A DNA stretch of 64,000 bases from Endozoicomonas sp. Mp262 (GTDB lineage: Bacteria; Pseudomonadota; Gammaproteobacteria; Pseudomonadales; Endozoicomonadaceae). Location: NCBI RefSeq assembly GCF_025643335.1, contig NZ_CP092489.1, forward strand, positions 3,234,501 through 3,298,500, written 5' to 3'. Below the pieces are notes generated by a model, which ran no database searches, was not told the DNA's origin, and worked only from the letters and a program-made list of their open reading frames with translations. Shown one piece after another: positions 18,137 to 30,237 of this stretch. Both the position numbers and the translations under genes were made by a program. How positions within the stretch are numbered: the stretch's first letter is position 1; every line of letters starts with the position of its first letter.

Positions 18137-20968
18137 ATGCAAGAAGGTGTGATGCAGCGGATGTGGAATACTGGCCACATTGCCGGGGGGAATGCTGCAT
18201 ACGTCGAGGAACTCTATGAGCGCTACTTGAGGGAACCCAATGGTGTGCCGCAGGAGTGGCGGGATTATTTCGAAAAACTGCCTTCGGTCAATGGCAGCAG
18301 CCCGGATGTCCCTCACTCCACTGTTCGGGAACATTTTCTGTTGTTGGCGCAACAGCGTCAGAGTTCAAGACCGGTTCAGGCCGGTGTCGTTGCCAGTGAC
18401 CATGAACGTAAACAGGTTCAGGTACTCAGGCTTATCAGTGCTTTCCGTATTCGGGGTCATCAAAAGGCCACCATCGACCCTCTAGGTATTATGAAGAGAC
18501 ATTCTGTTCCGGATTTATCGCTGGAATACCATGGTCTCAGTGAAGCGGACCTGGATACGGAATTTCAGGCTACCACGCTGTTTATTGGCAAAGAATATGC
18601 CTCTTTGAGGGAAATTAGGGACGCGCTGACAGCAACCTATTGTGGCTCTGTTGGTGGGGAGTTTATGCATATTTCCAATACCGAAGAGCGGCGCTGGTTC
18701 CAGAGTCGGATGGAAAGTGTCAGGGGGCAGCCGGATATCGGGGTGTCAGCAAAGCAGCATTTGCTGGAGCGCCTGACTGCCGCGGAAGGGCTGGAAAAAT
18801 ACCTGGGTACCAAATTTCCAGGCACCAAGCGGTTTGGCCTTGAGGGCGGGGAGTCCCTGATTCCCATGCTGGATGAAACTATTCAGCGGGCAGGCTCCTA
18901 TGGTGCCAAAGAAATCGTGATCGCTATGGCTCACCGGGGGCGTCTGAATGTACTGGTCAATATTTTGGGCAAGAACCCGGCGGAGCTGTTTGAAGAGTTT
19001 GAAGGGAAAAAGCAGGTAGACATGGGTTCTGGTGATGTTAAGTACCACCAGGGATTCTCATCTAACGTCATGACACCGGGTGGCGAAGTGCACCTGGCTT
19101 TGGCCTTTAATCCTTCACACCTGGAAATTGTAACACCCGTGGCTGAAGGCTCTGTCAGGGCCCGGCAGGATCGTCGTTCAGACGTGTCGGGCAAGATGGT
19201 AGTCCCTGTTGCTATTCACGGTGATGCGGCCTTTGCCGGGCAGGGCGTGGTGATGGAAACCATGCAGATGTCCCAGACCCGGGCATACAAGACCGGCGGT
19301 ACTATCCACATCGTCATCAATAATCAGGTGGGCTTTACCACCAGTCGTCGTGAGGATGTCCGTTCCACAGAGTACTGTACTGATGTTGCCAAGATAGTCG
19401 GTGCTCCGATTCTTCATGTTAATGGTGATGATCCTGATGCGGTTCAGTTTGTCACTAAGTTGGCTCTCGACTATCGCATGGAATTTGGCAAGGACGTTGT
19501 CATTGACCTGGTTTGTTATCGTCGGCGGGGACACAATGAGGCCGATGAGCCTTCGGCAACCCAGCCCATGATGTATCAGGTCATCAAAGGCCATATCACC
19601 ACCCGTGACCTGTATGCCGCCAAATTGTTAGAGCAGGGGGCATTGACGGCGGAGGAGGATAAGCGGCAGATTGATGCCTACCGGGAGGCGCTTGATAATG
19701 GCGAGCATGTGGTTAAGTCCTTGGTCAAGGAACCCAATAAAGAACTGTTTGTTGACTGGACTCCTTATTTAGGACACGAATGGACGGCCCGCCATGATAC
19801 CCGGGTGGCTCTGGGCACATTGCGGGAGCTTGGGCAAAAGCTGGGTGAGTTTCCCGAAGGCTTTATACTGCAGCGACAGGTGAGCAAGATCGTTGATGAC
19901 CGCCGTAAAATGGTGGCGGGTGCCCAGCCTCTTAATTGGGGGTGTGCTGAAGTGCTGGCCTACGCCACACTGTTGATGGAAGGGCATCCGGTCAGAATCA
20001 CCGGCCAGGATGTGGGTAGGGGAACCTTTTCCCACCGCCATGCGGTATTCCACAACCAGAAAGACGGCACCTCCATTGCCCCACTGGCGCACCTGGCTGA
20101 GGATCAGCCTCGCTTCCAGCTCTGGGACTCTCTTCTGTCAGAGGAAGCAGTGCTGGCGTTCGAATACGGTTACTCAACAACAACACCCAGTGCCCTGGTG
20201 GTCTGGGAAGCCCAGTTTGGTGACTTTGCCAATGGTGCCCAAGTGGTCATCGACCAGTTTATTACCAGTGGTGAGCATAAATGGGGACGTTTGTGCGGTT
20301 TGACCATGCTGCTTCCCCACGGCTACGAAGGGCAAGGGCCTGAACATTCATCCGCCCGGCTTGAGCGTTATTTGCAGTTATGTGCCCAGCATAATGTCCA
20401 GGTGTGCGTACCAACCACACCCGCCCAGGTTTTTCATATGCTGCGCAGGCAGGTTTTGCGCCCTCTGCGAAAACCATTAGTTGCATTTACTCCCAAAAGC
20501 CTGCTGCGTCATAAACTGGCAGTGTCTACCCTGGAAGAACTGTCAGAAGGTGGGTTCCAAACTATTATTCCCGAGATCGATGAGCATGATCCATCTGCCA
20601 TTCGTCGTCTGATTATGTGCAGTGGTAAGGTTTATTACGACCTTTTGGATAAAAAACGCTCGGAACTTATCGAAGATACCGTTATTATTCGCATCGAACA
20701 ACTCTATCCTTTTCCACAGGATGACCTGGATAACCTGATAAAGCGTTATCAAAATCTTGAGCATGTGGTCTGGTGCCAGGAAGAGCCCATGAATCAGGGG
20801 GCCTGGTATTGTAGCCAGCATCACTTGCGAAGGTCTGTTGCTGTTCACCCCAAATCCCTGCTGCTGAATTATGCGGGAAGGGAGGGGTCGGCAGCACCCG
20901 CTTGCGGTTATATGTCGATGCATGTTGAAGAACAGCAAAAGCTGGTGGACGACGCGTTTACTGTTTAG
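18137..20968 (+). CDS. sucA: 2-oxoglutarate dehydrogenase E1 component
   Basis: Thiamine-diphosphate enzyme that decarboxylates 2-oxoglutarate and succinylates the lipoyl arm of SucB. At 943 residues it is full length. Visible features: an N-terminal helix segment (GNAAYVEELYERYL) that docks on E2, EIVIAMAHRGRLNVLVNILGK, the ThDP-binding HVNGDDPDAVQFVTKLALDYRMEFGKDVVIDLVCYRRRGHNE, and a pyrimidine-binding domain with ITGQDVGRGTFSHRHAVFH. ATG at 18137 gives the expected E. coli-like N-terminus. It is part of the sdhCDAB-sucAB-lpdA-sucCD run. Confidence 0.98.
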   Translation: MQEGVMQRMWNTGHIAGGNAAYVEELYERYLREPNGVPQEWRDYFEKLPSVNGSSPDVPHSTVREHFLLLAQQRQSSRPVQAGVVASDHERKQVQVLRLISAFRIRGHQKATIDPLGIMKRHSVPDLSLEYHGLSEADLDTEFQATTLFIGKEYASLREIRDALTATYCGSVGGEFMHISNTEERRWFQSRMESVRGQPDIGVSAKQHLLERLTAAEGLEKYLGTKFPGTKRFGLEGGESLIPMLDETIQRAGSYGAKEIVIAMAHRGRLNVLVNILGKNPAELFEEFEGKKQVDMGSGDVKYHQGFSSNVMTPGGEVHLALAFNPSHLEIVTPVAEGSVRARQDRRSDVSGKMVVPVAIHGDAAFAGQGVVMETMQMSQTRAYKTGGTIHIVINNQVGFTTSRREDVRSTEYCTDVAKIVGAPILHVNGDDPDAVQFVTKLALDYRMEFGKDVVIDLVCYRRRGHNEADEPSATQPMMYQVIKGHITTRDLYAAKLLEQGALTAEEDKRQIDAYREALDNGEHVVKSLVKEPNKELFVDWTPYLGHEWTARHDTRVALGTLRELGQKLGEFPEGFILQRQVSKIVDDRRKMVAGAQPLNWGCAEVLAYATLLMEGHPVRITGQDVGRGTFSHRHAVFHNQKDGTSIAPLAHLAEDQPRFQLWDSLLSEEAVLAFEYGYSTTTPSALVVWEAQFGDFANGAQVVIDQFITSGEHKWGRLCGLTMLLPHGYEGQGPEHSSARLERYLQLCAQHNVQVCVPTTPAQVFHMLRRQVLRPLRKPLVAFTPKSLLRHKLAVSTLEELSEGGFQTIIPEIDEHDPSAIRRLIMCSGKVYYDLLDKKRSELIEDTVIIRIEQLYPFPQDDLDNLIKRYQNLEHVVWCQEEPMNQGAWYCSQHHLRRSVAVHPKSLLLNYAGREGSAAPACGYMSMHVEEQQKLVDDAFTV

Positions 20969-21020
20969 TCAGGTATATCTCTTCGTGCACCCTGTATAAA
21001 AGTATGGTTAAGGAACAATA

Positions 21021-22238
21021 ATGGCCACTGAAATCAAAGCACCTACTTTTCCTGAGTCTGTCGCTGATGGCACTGTTGCTACCTGGCATAAAAAACCAGG
21101 TGAGTCCTGCAGCCGGGACGAGTTATTGGTGGATATCGAAACAGACAAGGTTGTTCTTGAGGTGGTGGCGCCAGCAGATGGACAGCTGAGCGAAATAGTG
21201 AAGGATGAGGGGGATGTGGTTCAAAGTGGTGAACTGATCGCCCGGTTTGAAGAGGGCGCTGTTGCAGCACCTGCCCAGGCCAAGCCTGAGGCCAGTGCGC
21301 CTGCTGCAGCAGGAGGAAATGAACCTGTTTTAAGTCCTGCGGCTCGCCGCATGGCTGATGAACAGGGTATAGATCCAGCAGCGCTTACAGGAACCGGCAA
21401 AGGTGGTCGTATAACAAAAGAAGATGTTATGCGTCATATCGAACAGTCAGGTCAAACACAGACCAGTGATGCCAAGTTTGCACCACAGCCGGTTGTTGCT
21501 GCTCCTGAGGCAATAGCTGTACCTTTATCTGAAGGTGATAGAGCTGAAAAACGGGTGCCCATGACACGGCTTCGCGCCCGTGTTGCCCAGCGGTTGGTAG
21601 AGGCTCAGCAAACAGCCGCCATGTTGACGACATTTAACGAAGTTAACATGAAGCCTGTTATGGAATTAAGGACTCGTTACAAGGATCAGTTTGAGAAACA
21701 GCACGGCGTTCGCCTTGGCTTCATGTCTTTCTTTGTCAAGGCATGTACTGAAGCCCTGAAGCGTAGTCCGGCGGTCAACGCATCCATTGATGGCAATGAC
21801 ATCGTCTATCATGGTTATCAGGATGTGGGGGTTGCCGTTTCCAGTGACAGGGGATTGGTTGTTCCGGTACTGCGGAACGCCGAGCATATGAGCCTTGCTG
21901 ATGTTGAGAATCGAATACGGGAGTATGGACTTAAAGCCAAAGAAGGAAAGCTGTCCATCGATGATATGACGGGTGGCACCTTTACTATCTCCAATGGCGG
22001 GGTATTTGGCTCACTGCTTTCAACACCTATTCTGAACCCTCCCCAGTCCGCTATTTTGGGTATGCATAAAATTCAGGAGCGGCCAATGGCTGTGAGTGGC
22101 AAGATTGAGATCTTGCCCATGATGTATTTGGCGTTATCCTACGATCACCGCTTACTTGATGGTAAAGAAGCCGTAACGTTCCTGGTTACCATTAAGGAAT
22201 TGCTGGAAGATCCTGCAAGAATTCTGCTGGAATTATAG
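21021..22238 (+). CDS. sucB: 2-oxoglutarate dehydrogenase E2 (dihydrolipoamide succinyltransferase)
   Basis: Core of the 2-oxoglutarate dehydrogenase complex; transfers succinyl from lipoate to CoA. The domain order is clear: one lipoyl domain (1-75) with the modified Lys43 in [11 protein letters not shown], an Ala/Pro-rich linker, the peripheral-subunit-binding domain (about 104-140, [21 protein letters not shown]), another linker, and the catalytic domain ending in [13 protein letters not shown] with catalytic His376 and Asp380. The 405-residue length is usual. It lies 52 bases after sucA and 58 before lpdA. Confidence 0.98.
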   Translation: MATEIKAPTFPESVADGTVATWHKKPGESCSRDELLVDIETDKVVLEVVAPADGQLSEIVKDEGDVVQSGELIARFEEGAVAAPAQAKPEASAPAAAGGNEPVLSPAARRMADEQGIDPAALTGTGKGGRITKEDVMRHIEQSGQTQTSDAKFAPQPVVAAPEAIAVPLSEGDRAEKRVPMTRLRARVAQRLVEAQQTAAMLTTFNEVNMKPVMELRTRYKDQFEKQHGVRLGFMSFFVKACTEALKRSPAVNASIDGNDIVYHGYQDVGVAVSSDRGLVVPVLRNAEHMSLADVENRIREYGLKAKEGKLSIDDMTGGTFTISNGGVFGSLLSTPILNPPQSAILGMHKIQERPMAVSGKIEILPMMYLALSYDHRLLDGKEAVTFLVTIKELLEDPARILLEL

Positions 22239-22290
22239 GTTTTTTATCAGGTGGCGTTTTGTAGCCACCATTTACCCTTTGTTTGGATGA

Positions 22291-23736
<1,446 letters not shown>

Positions 23737-23752
23737 GCACGCGCAGTAAAAC

Positions 23753-23809
23753 GAAGCCGGGTGCGGCTTCATTGCACGCAAGGCATAATGATTTGCCGTT
23801 ATGTCTTGC
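23753..23809 (+). other. Two tandem stem-loops between lpdA and sucC
   Basis: gaagcc-gggtgc-ggcttc at 23753-23770 and gcaaggcataa/ttatgtcttgc at 23778-23809 form two hairpins right after lpdA. Neither is followed by a T-run, so they look like mRNA-processing, attenuation or 3'-end-protecting structures rather than classical terminators. The lpdA-sucC gap (234 bases) is the longest in the suc run. Confidence 0.5.
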
Positions 23810-23970
23810 GGCGTTCTCTGGTATAGGGTTTCAGTAGCGCTGTTCCGTTTAGCTAAAGCAAATGGTTTTATAAAAAAGTTCAGGCGACAGTACCCCTGGT
23901 TAAAACCCTTTACCACTCGAAGGATGTGAATTAAGCAGTTAATTTTAACAACAAAAATGGTGGCGTCAGT

Positions 23971-25137
23971 ATGAATCTTCATGAATACCAGGCCAAACAA
24001 CTGTTTGCAGAATATGGTCTGCCTGTGTCCCTTGGTGTTGCAGCCGATACTGCCAAAGAAGCGGCAGAAGCTGCTGATAAAATTGGCGGGAATCAATGGG
24101 TGGTAAAGGCTCAGGTTCACGCAGGTGGTCGAGGTAAGGCTGGAGGGGTTAAGCTTGTTACTAGCAAGGATGAGATAAAAGCCTTTGCCAAGCAGTGGCT
24201 GGGCAAAAATCTTGTCACCTACCAAACCGATGAAAATGGCCAGCCCGTTAGTAAAATTCTGGTGGAGAGTTGCACAGAAATAGCGCAGGAACTCTACCTG
24301 GGAGCCGTTGTTGATCGATCCAGCCGTAAAATTGTTTTTATGGCTTCTACGGAAGGTGGGGTTGAAATTGAAAAGGTAGCCGAAGAAACTCCCGAAAAGA
24401 TTATCAAGGCGGTTATTGATCCCTTAACAGGCGCACAGCCTTATCAGGGACGTGAACTTGCCTTTAAGTTAGGTCTTGAAGGTAAACAGATAAAACAGTT
24501 TACCAATATTTTTGTCAATCTGGCCCGGCTCTTTCAGGATTGCGACCTCGCCCTTATGGAAATAAATCCGCTGGTTATTACCAAAGAGGGCGACCTTCAC
24601 TGCCTTGATGCCAAAATTAATATTGACAGTAACGCGCTTTATCGCCAACCCAAGCTAAAGGCGATGCATGATCCTTCCCAGGAAGATGCCCGGGAAGCCC
24701 ACGCCGCTCAGTGGGAGTTAAATTATGTGGCCCTGGAAGGCAATATAGGCTGTATGGTTAATGGGGCTGGGCTGGCTATGGGAACCATGGATATTGTCAA
24801 GCTTCATGGTGGTGCGCCTGCTAACTTTCTTGATGTTGGCGGAGGGGCCACCCAGGAACGTGTTACGGAAGCCTTTAAAATTATTTTATCCGACGAAAGT
24901 GTTCAGGCCGTCCTGGTGAATATTTTTGGCGGGATTGTGCGGTGTGATCTGATTGCAGACGGTATTATTGGTGCAGTCAAGGAAGTGGGTGTCACTGTTC
25001 CCGTTGTTGTCAGGTTGGAAGGCAATAATGCGGATCTGGGGGGAGAAAAACTGGCCGATAGTGGTCTGGATATTATAGCTGCCAGTACTCTGACAGAAGC
25101 GGCTCAGCAGGTGGTTAAAGCTGCGGGGGGAAAATAA
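23971..25137 (+). CDS. sucC: Succinyl-CoA synthetase beta subunit
   Basis: ATP-grasp subunit of succinyl-CoA synthetase, which makes ATP or GTP from succinyl-CoA in the TCA cycle. The 388-residue length and [19 protein letters not shown] start are canonical. Nucleotide binding is through the ATP-grasp region with [20 protein letters not shown], and the metal-binding [11 protein letters not shown] and [21 protein letters not shown] blocks are conserved. The C-terminal CoA-ligase fold includes [17 protein letters not shown]. It overlaps sucD by one base (TAATG). Confidence 0.98.
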   Translation: MNLHEYQAKQLFAEYGLPVSLGVAADTAKEAAEAADKIGGNQWVVKAQVHAGGRGKAGGVKLVTSKDEIKAFAKQWLGKNLVTYQTDENGQPVSKILVESCTEIAQELYLGAVVDRSSRKIVFMASTEGGVEIEKVAEETPEKIIKAVIDPLTGAQPYQGRELAFKLGLEGKQIKQFTNIFVNLARLFQDCDLALMEINPLVITKEGDLHCLDAKINIDSNALYRQPKLKAMHDPSQEDAREAHAAQWELNYVALEGNIGCMVNGAGLAMGTMDIVKLHGGAPANFLDVGGGATQERVTEAFKIILSDESVQAVLVNIFGGIVRCDLIADGIIGAVKEVGVTVPVVVRLEGNNADLGGEKLADSGLDIIAASTLTEAAQQVVKAAGGK

Positions 25138-26009
25138 TGAGCATTCTTATTGATAAAAATACTAAAGTTATCTGTCAGGGATTTACGGGGTCACAGGGTA
25201 CCTTTCACTCCGAGCAGGCCATTGCCTATGGCACTAAAATGGTGGGCGGTGTTACCCCGGGCAAAGGTGGGCAAACCCACTTGGAATTACCTGTGTTCAA
25301 TACGGTTGGGGAAGCCGTTGATAAAACCGGAGCCGATGCTTCTGTCATTTATGTTCCGGCACCTTTTTGTAAGGACTCCATTCTGGAGGCAGCTAATTCT
25401 GGTATTAAACTGATTGTTTGTATCACTGAGGGCATTCCTACCCTGGATATGCTGGAGTGTAAGGTGAAGTGTGATGAGTTGGGTGTCAGGCTGATTGGCC
25501 CGAACTGTCCGGGGGTGATTACGCCGGGACAGTGCAAAATAGGCATTATGCCTGGCCATATTCATTTACCGGGCAAGGTGGGTATTGTCTCCCGATCCGG
25601 CACATTAACTTATGAAGCTGTGAAACAGACAACCGACTTTGGTTTTGGCCAGTCTACCTGTGTGGGGATTGGTGGTGATCCTATTCCAGGATCGAATTTT
25701 ATCGATATCCTTAAGCTCTTTGAACAAGATACAAAAACGGAAGCCATTGTAATGATTGGTGAGATCGGCGGTTCAGCAGAAGAAGAGGCCGCCGCTTTTA
25801 TCAAAGACAATGTTTCAAAGCCGGTGGTATCTTATATTGCGGGTGTTACGGCGCCTCCTGGCAAGCGAATGGGGCATGCAGGTGCCATTATTTCTGGAGG
25901 TAAAGGGACAGCTGAAGAAAAATTTACTGCACTTGAGTCGGCTGGCGTTAAAACGGTGAGAAGTCTGGCAGATATTGGTGAGGCGCTAAAAGAGGCCACC
26001 GGCTGGTAA
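25137..26009 (+). CDS. sucD: Succinyl-CoA synthetase alpha subunit
   Basis: Binds CoA and carries the phosphohistidine intermediate. The 290 residues start with the CoA-binding Rossmann domain ([23 protein letters not shown]) and include [20 protein letters not shown]. The active-site His247 lies in [17 protein letters not shown]. It forms a heteromer with SucC, to which it is translationally coupled. It is the last gene of the TCA run; a rho-independent terminator follows at 26048. Confidence 0.98.
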   Translation: MSILIDKNTKVICQGFTGSQGTFHSEQAIAYGTKMVGGVTPGKGGQTHLELPVFNTVGEAVDKTGADASVIYVPAPFCKDSILEAANSGIKLIVCITEGIPTLDMLECKVKCDELGVRLIGPNCPGVITPGQCKIGIMPGHIHLPGKVGIVSRSGTLTYEAVKQTTDFGFGQSTCVGIGGDPIPGSNFIDILKLFEQDTKTEAIVMIGEIGGSAEEEAAAFIKDNVSKPVVSYIAGVTAPPGKRMGHAGAIISGGKGTAEEKFTALESAGVKTVRSLADIGEALKEATGW

Positions 26010-26047
26010 TCCTGTTTTTGCAAGTTTTTCCTTATTCCCTGCAACTG

Positions 26048-26080
26048 GCTCTTTTGCTCAATGTAAAAGAGCTTTTCTTT
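26048..26080 (+). terminator. Rho-independent terminator after sucCD
   Basis: Stem gctctttt/aaaagagc with a 9-base loop, followed by ttttcttt, 39 bases downstream of the sucD stop. It closes the sdh-suc transcription unit. Confidence 0.8.
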
Positions 26081-26261
26081 ATCAACTGCCATTTTAGACA
26101 GTGTGGGTACTGTTGAGGTGTTATCCTAAATCCATCCATCAGCCCCTAGTAGTTTCCGCAAATTAAATGCTTTTTTGTATGCCAGTATGCGGAATGTCGC
26201 TATGGCTGATTTCTGCCGGTTTCTAATAGTCTTTCCATCTTTTTAGCTAAGGAGCCCGCCT

Positions 26262-27137
26262 ATGGATGCCCCTCATCCGAATCCAGATAAATACCGGCTA
26301 ATCAGAGCTCTTCGGCCCTTTTCTTACTCTGTAGCATTGGTGACCTGTGGGCTGGGTGTTGTCCTGGCCTATGTACATAACCAGGGTAATGTCTCCCGAG
26401 CAGCTCTGGTTATTATTGCTGGTGTTTTGTTGCAGGCAGCATCCAACCTGGCTAATGATCATGCGGACTTGCTATTTTGGAAGCAGCGAACCGGCCACTT
26501 GGCAAATGAGGTGATTAAGCAAATAAAACTGAATTGTTTGATTGCCGTAGTCGTGACCATAATTGGCTGTTTAATAGGTATTTGGCTGACAGTGGAGGTG
26601 GGCTGGCCTCTTATGCTATTGGGATTGGTTGGTGTTATTGGAGGATACAGCTATACAGGTGATCCCATTAACTATAAGCAAATGGGATTGGGAGTTCCTG
26701 CCGTTTTTCTGTTTACCGGTGTGCTGATGGTCTCGGGTGCTTATTATGCAGTTACAGGTCAATGGGATAATCAGGTGATTTGGACCGCCATACCTGTGAG
26801 TCTGCTGTCGTCGGCGTTGCTACTGTCAAATGAGATCAGGGATTATCTTGATGACCGTAGTAATTCCATACGCACATTAACCGTACGCACAGGTATGGGG
26901 CCTGCAAAAGTCATTTATGGATTATTACTGTTTCTGGTGTATCCCGTTAGCTTTTATCTTTTCTGGAAAGGGTTTTTAAATAATCCGCTTTATTTATTGC
27001 CCTCTTTATTATTTGTCTGGCAACCCATAAAGCTGCTTTCCAGTAATGCAGGGGATATTCAACTGGTCAGACTTCCTCCACTAACCGGACGTTTTTTTCT
27101 GGTATTTGGTGTTGGCTATATATTAAGTGTGCTTTAG
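26262..27137 (+). CDS. UbiA-superfamily prenyltransferase, MenA-like
   Basis: This 291-residue polytopic membrane protein has about eight to nine helices and the two Asp-rich motifs of UbiA prenyltransferases: NLANDHADLLF near residue 63 and NEIRDYLDDRSN near residue 189, which bind the Mg-prenyl diphosphate. The pattern is closest to MenA (1,4-dihydroxy-2-naphthoate polyprenyltransferase) and related homologues that act on quinone precursors. No other menaquinone genes are nearby, so substrate assignment is tentative. AAGGAG lies upstream of ATG at 26262. A hairpin terminator follows. Confidence 0.8.
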   Translation: MDAPHPNPDKYRLIRALRPFSYSVALVTCGLGVVLAYVHNQGNVSRAALVIIAGVLLQAASNLANDHADLLFWKQRTGHLANEVIKQIKLNCLIAVVVTIIGCLIGIWLTVEVGWPLMLLGLVGVIGGYSYTGDPINYKQMGLGVPAVFLFTGVLMVSGAYYAVTGQWDNQVIWTAIPVSLLSSALLLSNEIRDYLDDRSNSIRTLTVRTGMGPAKVIYGLLLFLVYPVSFYLFWKGFLNNPLYLLPSLLFVWQPIKLLSSNAGDIQLVRLPPLTGRFFLVFGVGYILSVL

Positions 27138-27155
27138 CAAAATCGTCGTAAACCC

Positions 27156-27175
27156 TCGCCCAATCGGGCGAGGAT
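27156..27175. repeat. Perfect hairpin between convergent genes
   Basis: cctcgccc/gggcgagg with a 4-base loop, located between the prenyltransferase and the 3' end of gspD. It could act as an RNA stem for either transcript and lies just before the terminator at 27196. Confidence 0.5.
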
Positions 27176-27195
27176 ATAAGTGGAATGCTTAATAG

Positions 27196-27221
27196 GGAGG
27201 GCGTTCGCCCCTCCTTTTTTT
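27196..27221 (+). terminator. Rho-independent terminator after the MenA-like gene
   Basis: Stem ggaggg/ccctcc with a 7-base loop, followed by seven T. It ends the plus-strand prenyltransferase transcript just before the convergent gspD. Confidence 0.8.
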
Positions 27222-29289
27222 AATTTGTCCAGGCTGGTTTACCCTGTTCTCTTAAATCAACCGCTTCGGGTAAAAATAAGTCATCAGGCGAAGCGGGGAA
27301 GTGGTCAGATGGAGCTTCTTTACTATTTTTTTGCAAAAGTTTTAATTTGCTAAAGCGATTCTGGGAAGCATTAGCAAGGGTTTCTGAGTTGCGCATAATG
27401 GTTGGGCGTACAAATAACATGAGATTACGCTTTGTGGTGCGATGATTATCGTATTTAAACAGGTTGCCCAAAATGGGGATATCACCGAGTAATGGCACTT
27501 TATTTTTACTTTTTGATCTATCATCTTGAAGCAAGCCACCAATGACGATGGTTTGGCCATCATCAACAATAATAGTTGTTTTAAGCGTTCGGTTATCATA
27601 AATAATATCATCAGTGCTTTTTTCACTGGAGCGGCGGGTTGATATTTCTTGCTCCAGCTCCAGCCTTAAACTGTTTTTCTCACTTAAATGAGGGGTTATC
27701 TTGAGCTTGATACCAATATCCTTTCGTTCAGTCGTAGTGAATGGGTTGGTGCTGTCTTTTTGGCTTGATGTTTGATACGAACCGGTCTTAATGGGAATGT
27801 TTTCACCAACAAGGAATTCAGCTTCCTGGTTGTCCAGGGTCAGGAGACTGGGTGTTGAAAGAATGTTGTTATTGGTTTTCGTACTCAGGGCATGAACCAA
27901 TACACCAAAATTCTTGTCTCGTAATGCTAAAGTCCCCAGATTGAGGGATGTATTTTTAACAATCTCCCCTGTTATAGAGCTGAGGCTGCCGCTGCCAATT
28001 TGATCATCGGTGCCGCCACGATTGGCTTTGGTGTTCCTGCCGTCAATGCCCCATTGAATGCCTAATGCGTCGTTAATACCGCCAGTGACTTCAACAATAG
28101 CTGCCTCAAGCAGAACCTGTGCCCTGGGCCTGTCTAGCTGACGGACAATCTGCTCCATAGTCTTAAGCGTGTCCGGGTCCGCAATCATGACCAGGGCATT
28201 TTGGGTTTCATCGGCTTTAACAAATATATTTTTGGCAAGTTTGCTGCCTTTGCCATCCGTTTTTGTCTGGGATTGTTTTCCCTGGCTTCTTGATGAAGTG
28301 GGAGGTTGTGGCTGACTGGGGGGTTGTCCCTGCCCCTTTTTGGCCTGGGTATCCTGGATGGTGTCGGATGCCTCTGAAAGAATTTCGGCCAGGTTTTTGG
28401 CATCTCCATAACTTAGAAACATGACTTTGGTGGTGGATTTACGGATACCTTCCCGGTCGAGGGTTTCAACCAGCTTGCGAACCCTGGCTCGCTTGCTGGC
28501 ATTACCTTTTACCACAAGGCGGTTACTCAGCTCATCGGCAATGACCTGAAGTCCGGCGGGTAATTGACCTTTTCCAGTGATCAGGGTGTCCTGGATGATT
28601 TTGGCCACATCACCCACCCAGGCATGTTTTAGCTGGAGTACTTCATAATCGTTATTGCTGGCTTCATCCAGTTCTTTCACCAGTTTGCTGATCCGTTCAA
28701 CATTATCAGCAAGATCGCTGACAATCACAGCATTGCTTGATGCCGATGCAGCTGCATGCCCGTATTGTGCAATCAATGGTCTGATAATGGGAATGACTTC
28801 CACAGAAGAAACGCTATGAAGCTCAATGACTTTTGTTGTCATGATGGCATCACGAGGTTTTTCCTGTCCGTGGCCGCTGGAGGTTTTTGCGGTAGTGCTT
28901 GGAACGATATTCATAATACGTCCCTTGGGGATTACGGTATAGCCGTTAGCAGTCAGTACTTCCAGAAAAACATCATAAACCTGATCCCTGGTCAGGGGCT
29001 TGCTGGAAATGACGGTAACGGTGTTGCCTCCTTTTATTCTGGGATCAATGACAAAGGTTTCTTCCGTGATTTTTGCTATTTGAGCTATAAATTCACGAAT
29101 ATCTGCATTTTGCTGATTCAAGGCCCACCGCTTTTCTGTGCTGGCTTGGGCCTTAGCATTTTGAGGTATAGCAGCCGTGGCTGGAGCGGCAGCTTCTGCA
29201 AAGGCATGCCCACAAATTATCAGGGAAAGCATGGCCGAGTGAAATAGCTGTTTGTAGACTGTTCTGGCTGTCAAAGGGCTGGTAGTCAT
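27220..29289 (-). CDS. gspD: Type II secretion secretin GspD
   Basis: Outer-membrane channel of the type II secretion system. The chosen ATG at 29289 (MTTSPLTARTVYKQLF) gives a signal peptide ending near GHAFAEA; an open frame starting at 29496 would overlap gspC and lacks a signal at its start. Domains in order: N0 (WALNQQNADIREFIAQIAKITEETFVIDPRIKG), N1-N3 repeats with KVIELHSVSSVEVIPIIRPL and YEVLQLKHAWV, a Gln/Ser/Lys-rich insert, and the secretin core with VPLLGDIPILGNLF and NLMLFVRPTIM. No GspS pilotin gene is seen. It follows gspC, with which it is cotranscribed. Confidence 0.95.
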   Translation of the reverse strand: MTTSPLTARTVYKQLFHSAMLSLIICGHAFAEAAAPATAAIPQNAKAQASTEKRWALNQQNADIREFIAQIAKITEETFVIDPRIKGGNTVTVISSKPLTRDQVYDVFLEVLTANGYTVIPKGRIMNIVPSTTAKTSSGHGQEKPRDAIMTTKVIELHSVSSVEVIPIIRPLIAQYGHAAASASSNAVIVSDLADNVERISKLVKELDEASNNDYEVLQLKHAWVGDVAKIIQDTLITGKGQLPAGLQVIADELSNRLVVKGNASKRARVRKLVETLDREGIRKSTTKVMFLSYGDAKNLAEILSEASDTIQDTQAKKGQGQPPSQPQPPTSSRSQGKQSQTKTDGKGSKLAKNIFVKADETQNALVMIADPDTLKTMEQIVRQLDRPRAQVLLEAAIVEVTGGINDALGIQWGIDGRNTKANRGGTDDQIGSGSLSSITGEIVKNTSLNLGTLALRDKNFGVLVHALSTKTNNNILSTPSLLTLDNQEAEFLVGENIPIKTGSYQTSSQKDSTNPFTTTERKDIGIKLKITPHLSEKNSLRLELEQEISTRRSSEKSTDDIIYDNRTLKTTIIVDDGQTIVIGGLLQDDRSKSKNKVPLLGDIPILGNLFKYDNHRTTKRNLMLFVRPTIMRNSETLANASQNRFSKLKLLQKNSKEAPSDHFPASPDDLFLPEAVDLREQGKPAWTN

Positions 29290-29323
29290 CACAAAACCAT
29301 TGAGTGAAAGAGTTTTAATTCTT

Positions 29324-29974
29324 TTATGGGCTTCCTTGATTAGCCTGCTGTAGTTGCTCTCTGAGCTTTCGCATCCGCTCTTCAAGTGAGTCACCGTCCG
29401 GCTGTTTAGTATAGTCGTCTCTTGGCTTTGTATCGGACTGAGGTTTGTGCGAAGGTGCATGATATGCATTAATCCCTTTTGATTCTTTTGCTGCATCAGG
29501 GAAAGGCAGTATCTCCAGTTGCCCGTTTCTCATCAGAACCACATGATCTGAATGAATTTCTGAAAGTGTTGCCCCTCCGGGAAGGCTGTCGCCTACCTGG
29601 TAAAGCTTATCCTGGTTGCCACCTTCGATAATGGCACTGCTTCCCGGTTGTTCCAGCAATCCTGATAAAGCGCCATGCAGAGTCAGATTAAGCCTTGTTT
29701 TAGGGATATCGGCGGTTTTAGGCTGAGCTTCAGGCCGTTCATTGGAGCCAAACAGTAATTGAAAGTCGTTGGGCTTAAGTTGCTGTCGGGTATTATCTTT
29801 TGCCTGGATATTGTTCTGCGGGAAGCCTCTGGTTGCGGTAGTTGCTGTTGTATAGGCTTCATATCCTTTGTAACTTAAACTGACGGACATGACAGAAAGC
29901 AAAAGCAAAGTGATGAGCTGGCGGTTATGCCTGTGTCCCCATTTGAAGCAGGATGCTATCACTTTATTTTTCAT
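29324..29974 (-). CDS. gspC: Type II secretion inner-membrane protein GspC
   Basis: Links the inner-membrane platform to the secretin. The 216 residues comprise a short cytoplasmic N-terminus, one membrane helix (LITLLLLSVMSVSLSYKGYEAY), a linker, and the HR domain (about 90-160) with LNLTLHGALSGLLEQPGSSAIIEGGNQ and the YQVGDSLPGGATLSEIHSDHVVL signature. The C-terminus is a charged coiled-coil-like tail instead of the PDZ domain found in many GspC proteins; some GspC have such a tail. It is first in a minus-strand gspCD pair, divergent from gspE. Confidence 0.9.
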   Translation of the reverse strand: MKNKVIASCFKWGHRHNRQLITLLLLSVMSVSLSYKGYEAYTTATTATRGFPQNNIQAKDNTRQQLKPNDFQLLFGSNERPEAQPKTADIPKTRLNLTLHGALSGLLEQPGSSAIIEGGNQDKLYQVGDSLPGGATLSEIHSDHVVLMRNGQLEILPFPDAAKESKGINAYHAPSHKPQSDTKPRDDYTKQPDGDSLEERMRKLREQLQQANQGSP

Positions 29975-30237
29975 AATAATCTCTTATCAGGAGGTAAAAG
30001 ATGGCTGGTGAGCTATTATCTTTAGTACAACTAATAAAAGCATAAGAGTGCTTTTTTTTAAAGAAATGGCTGACCTGTTAGAAGATAACAACTAGGTTTT
30101 TTTTAATAAACATAATGTTGTATCTGGTGAATAATCATTTTCTTAAATATCAGACAGAATTTCTTGTGCAATCAGCTTTAGTAGTACACGCGTATTATTA
30201 TTTGCAACGATTGTCATGTCCAAGTTAGGAGAATATC

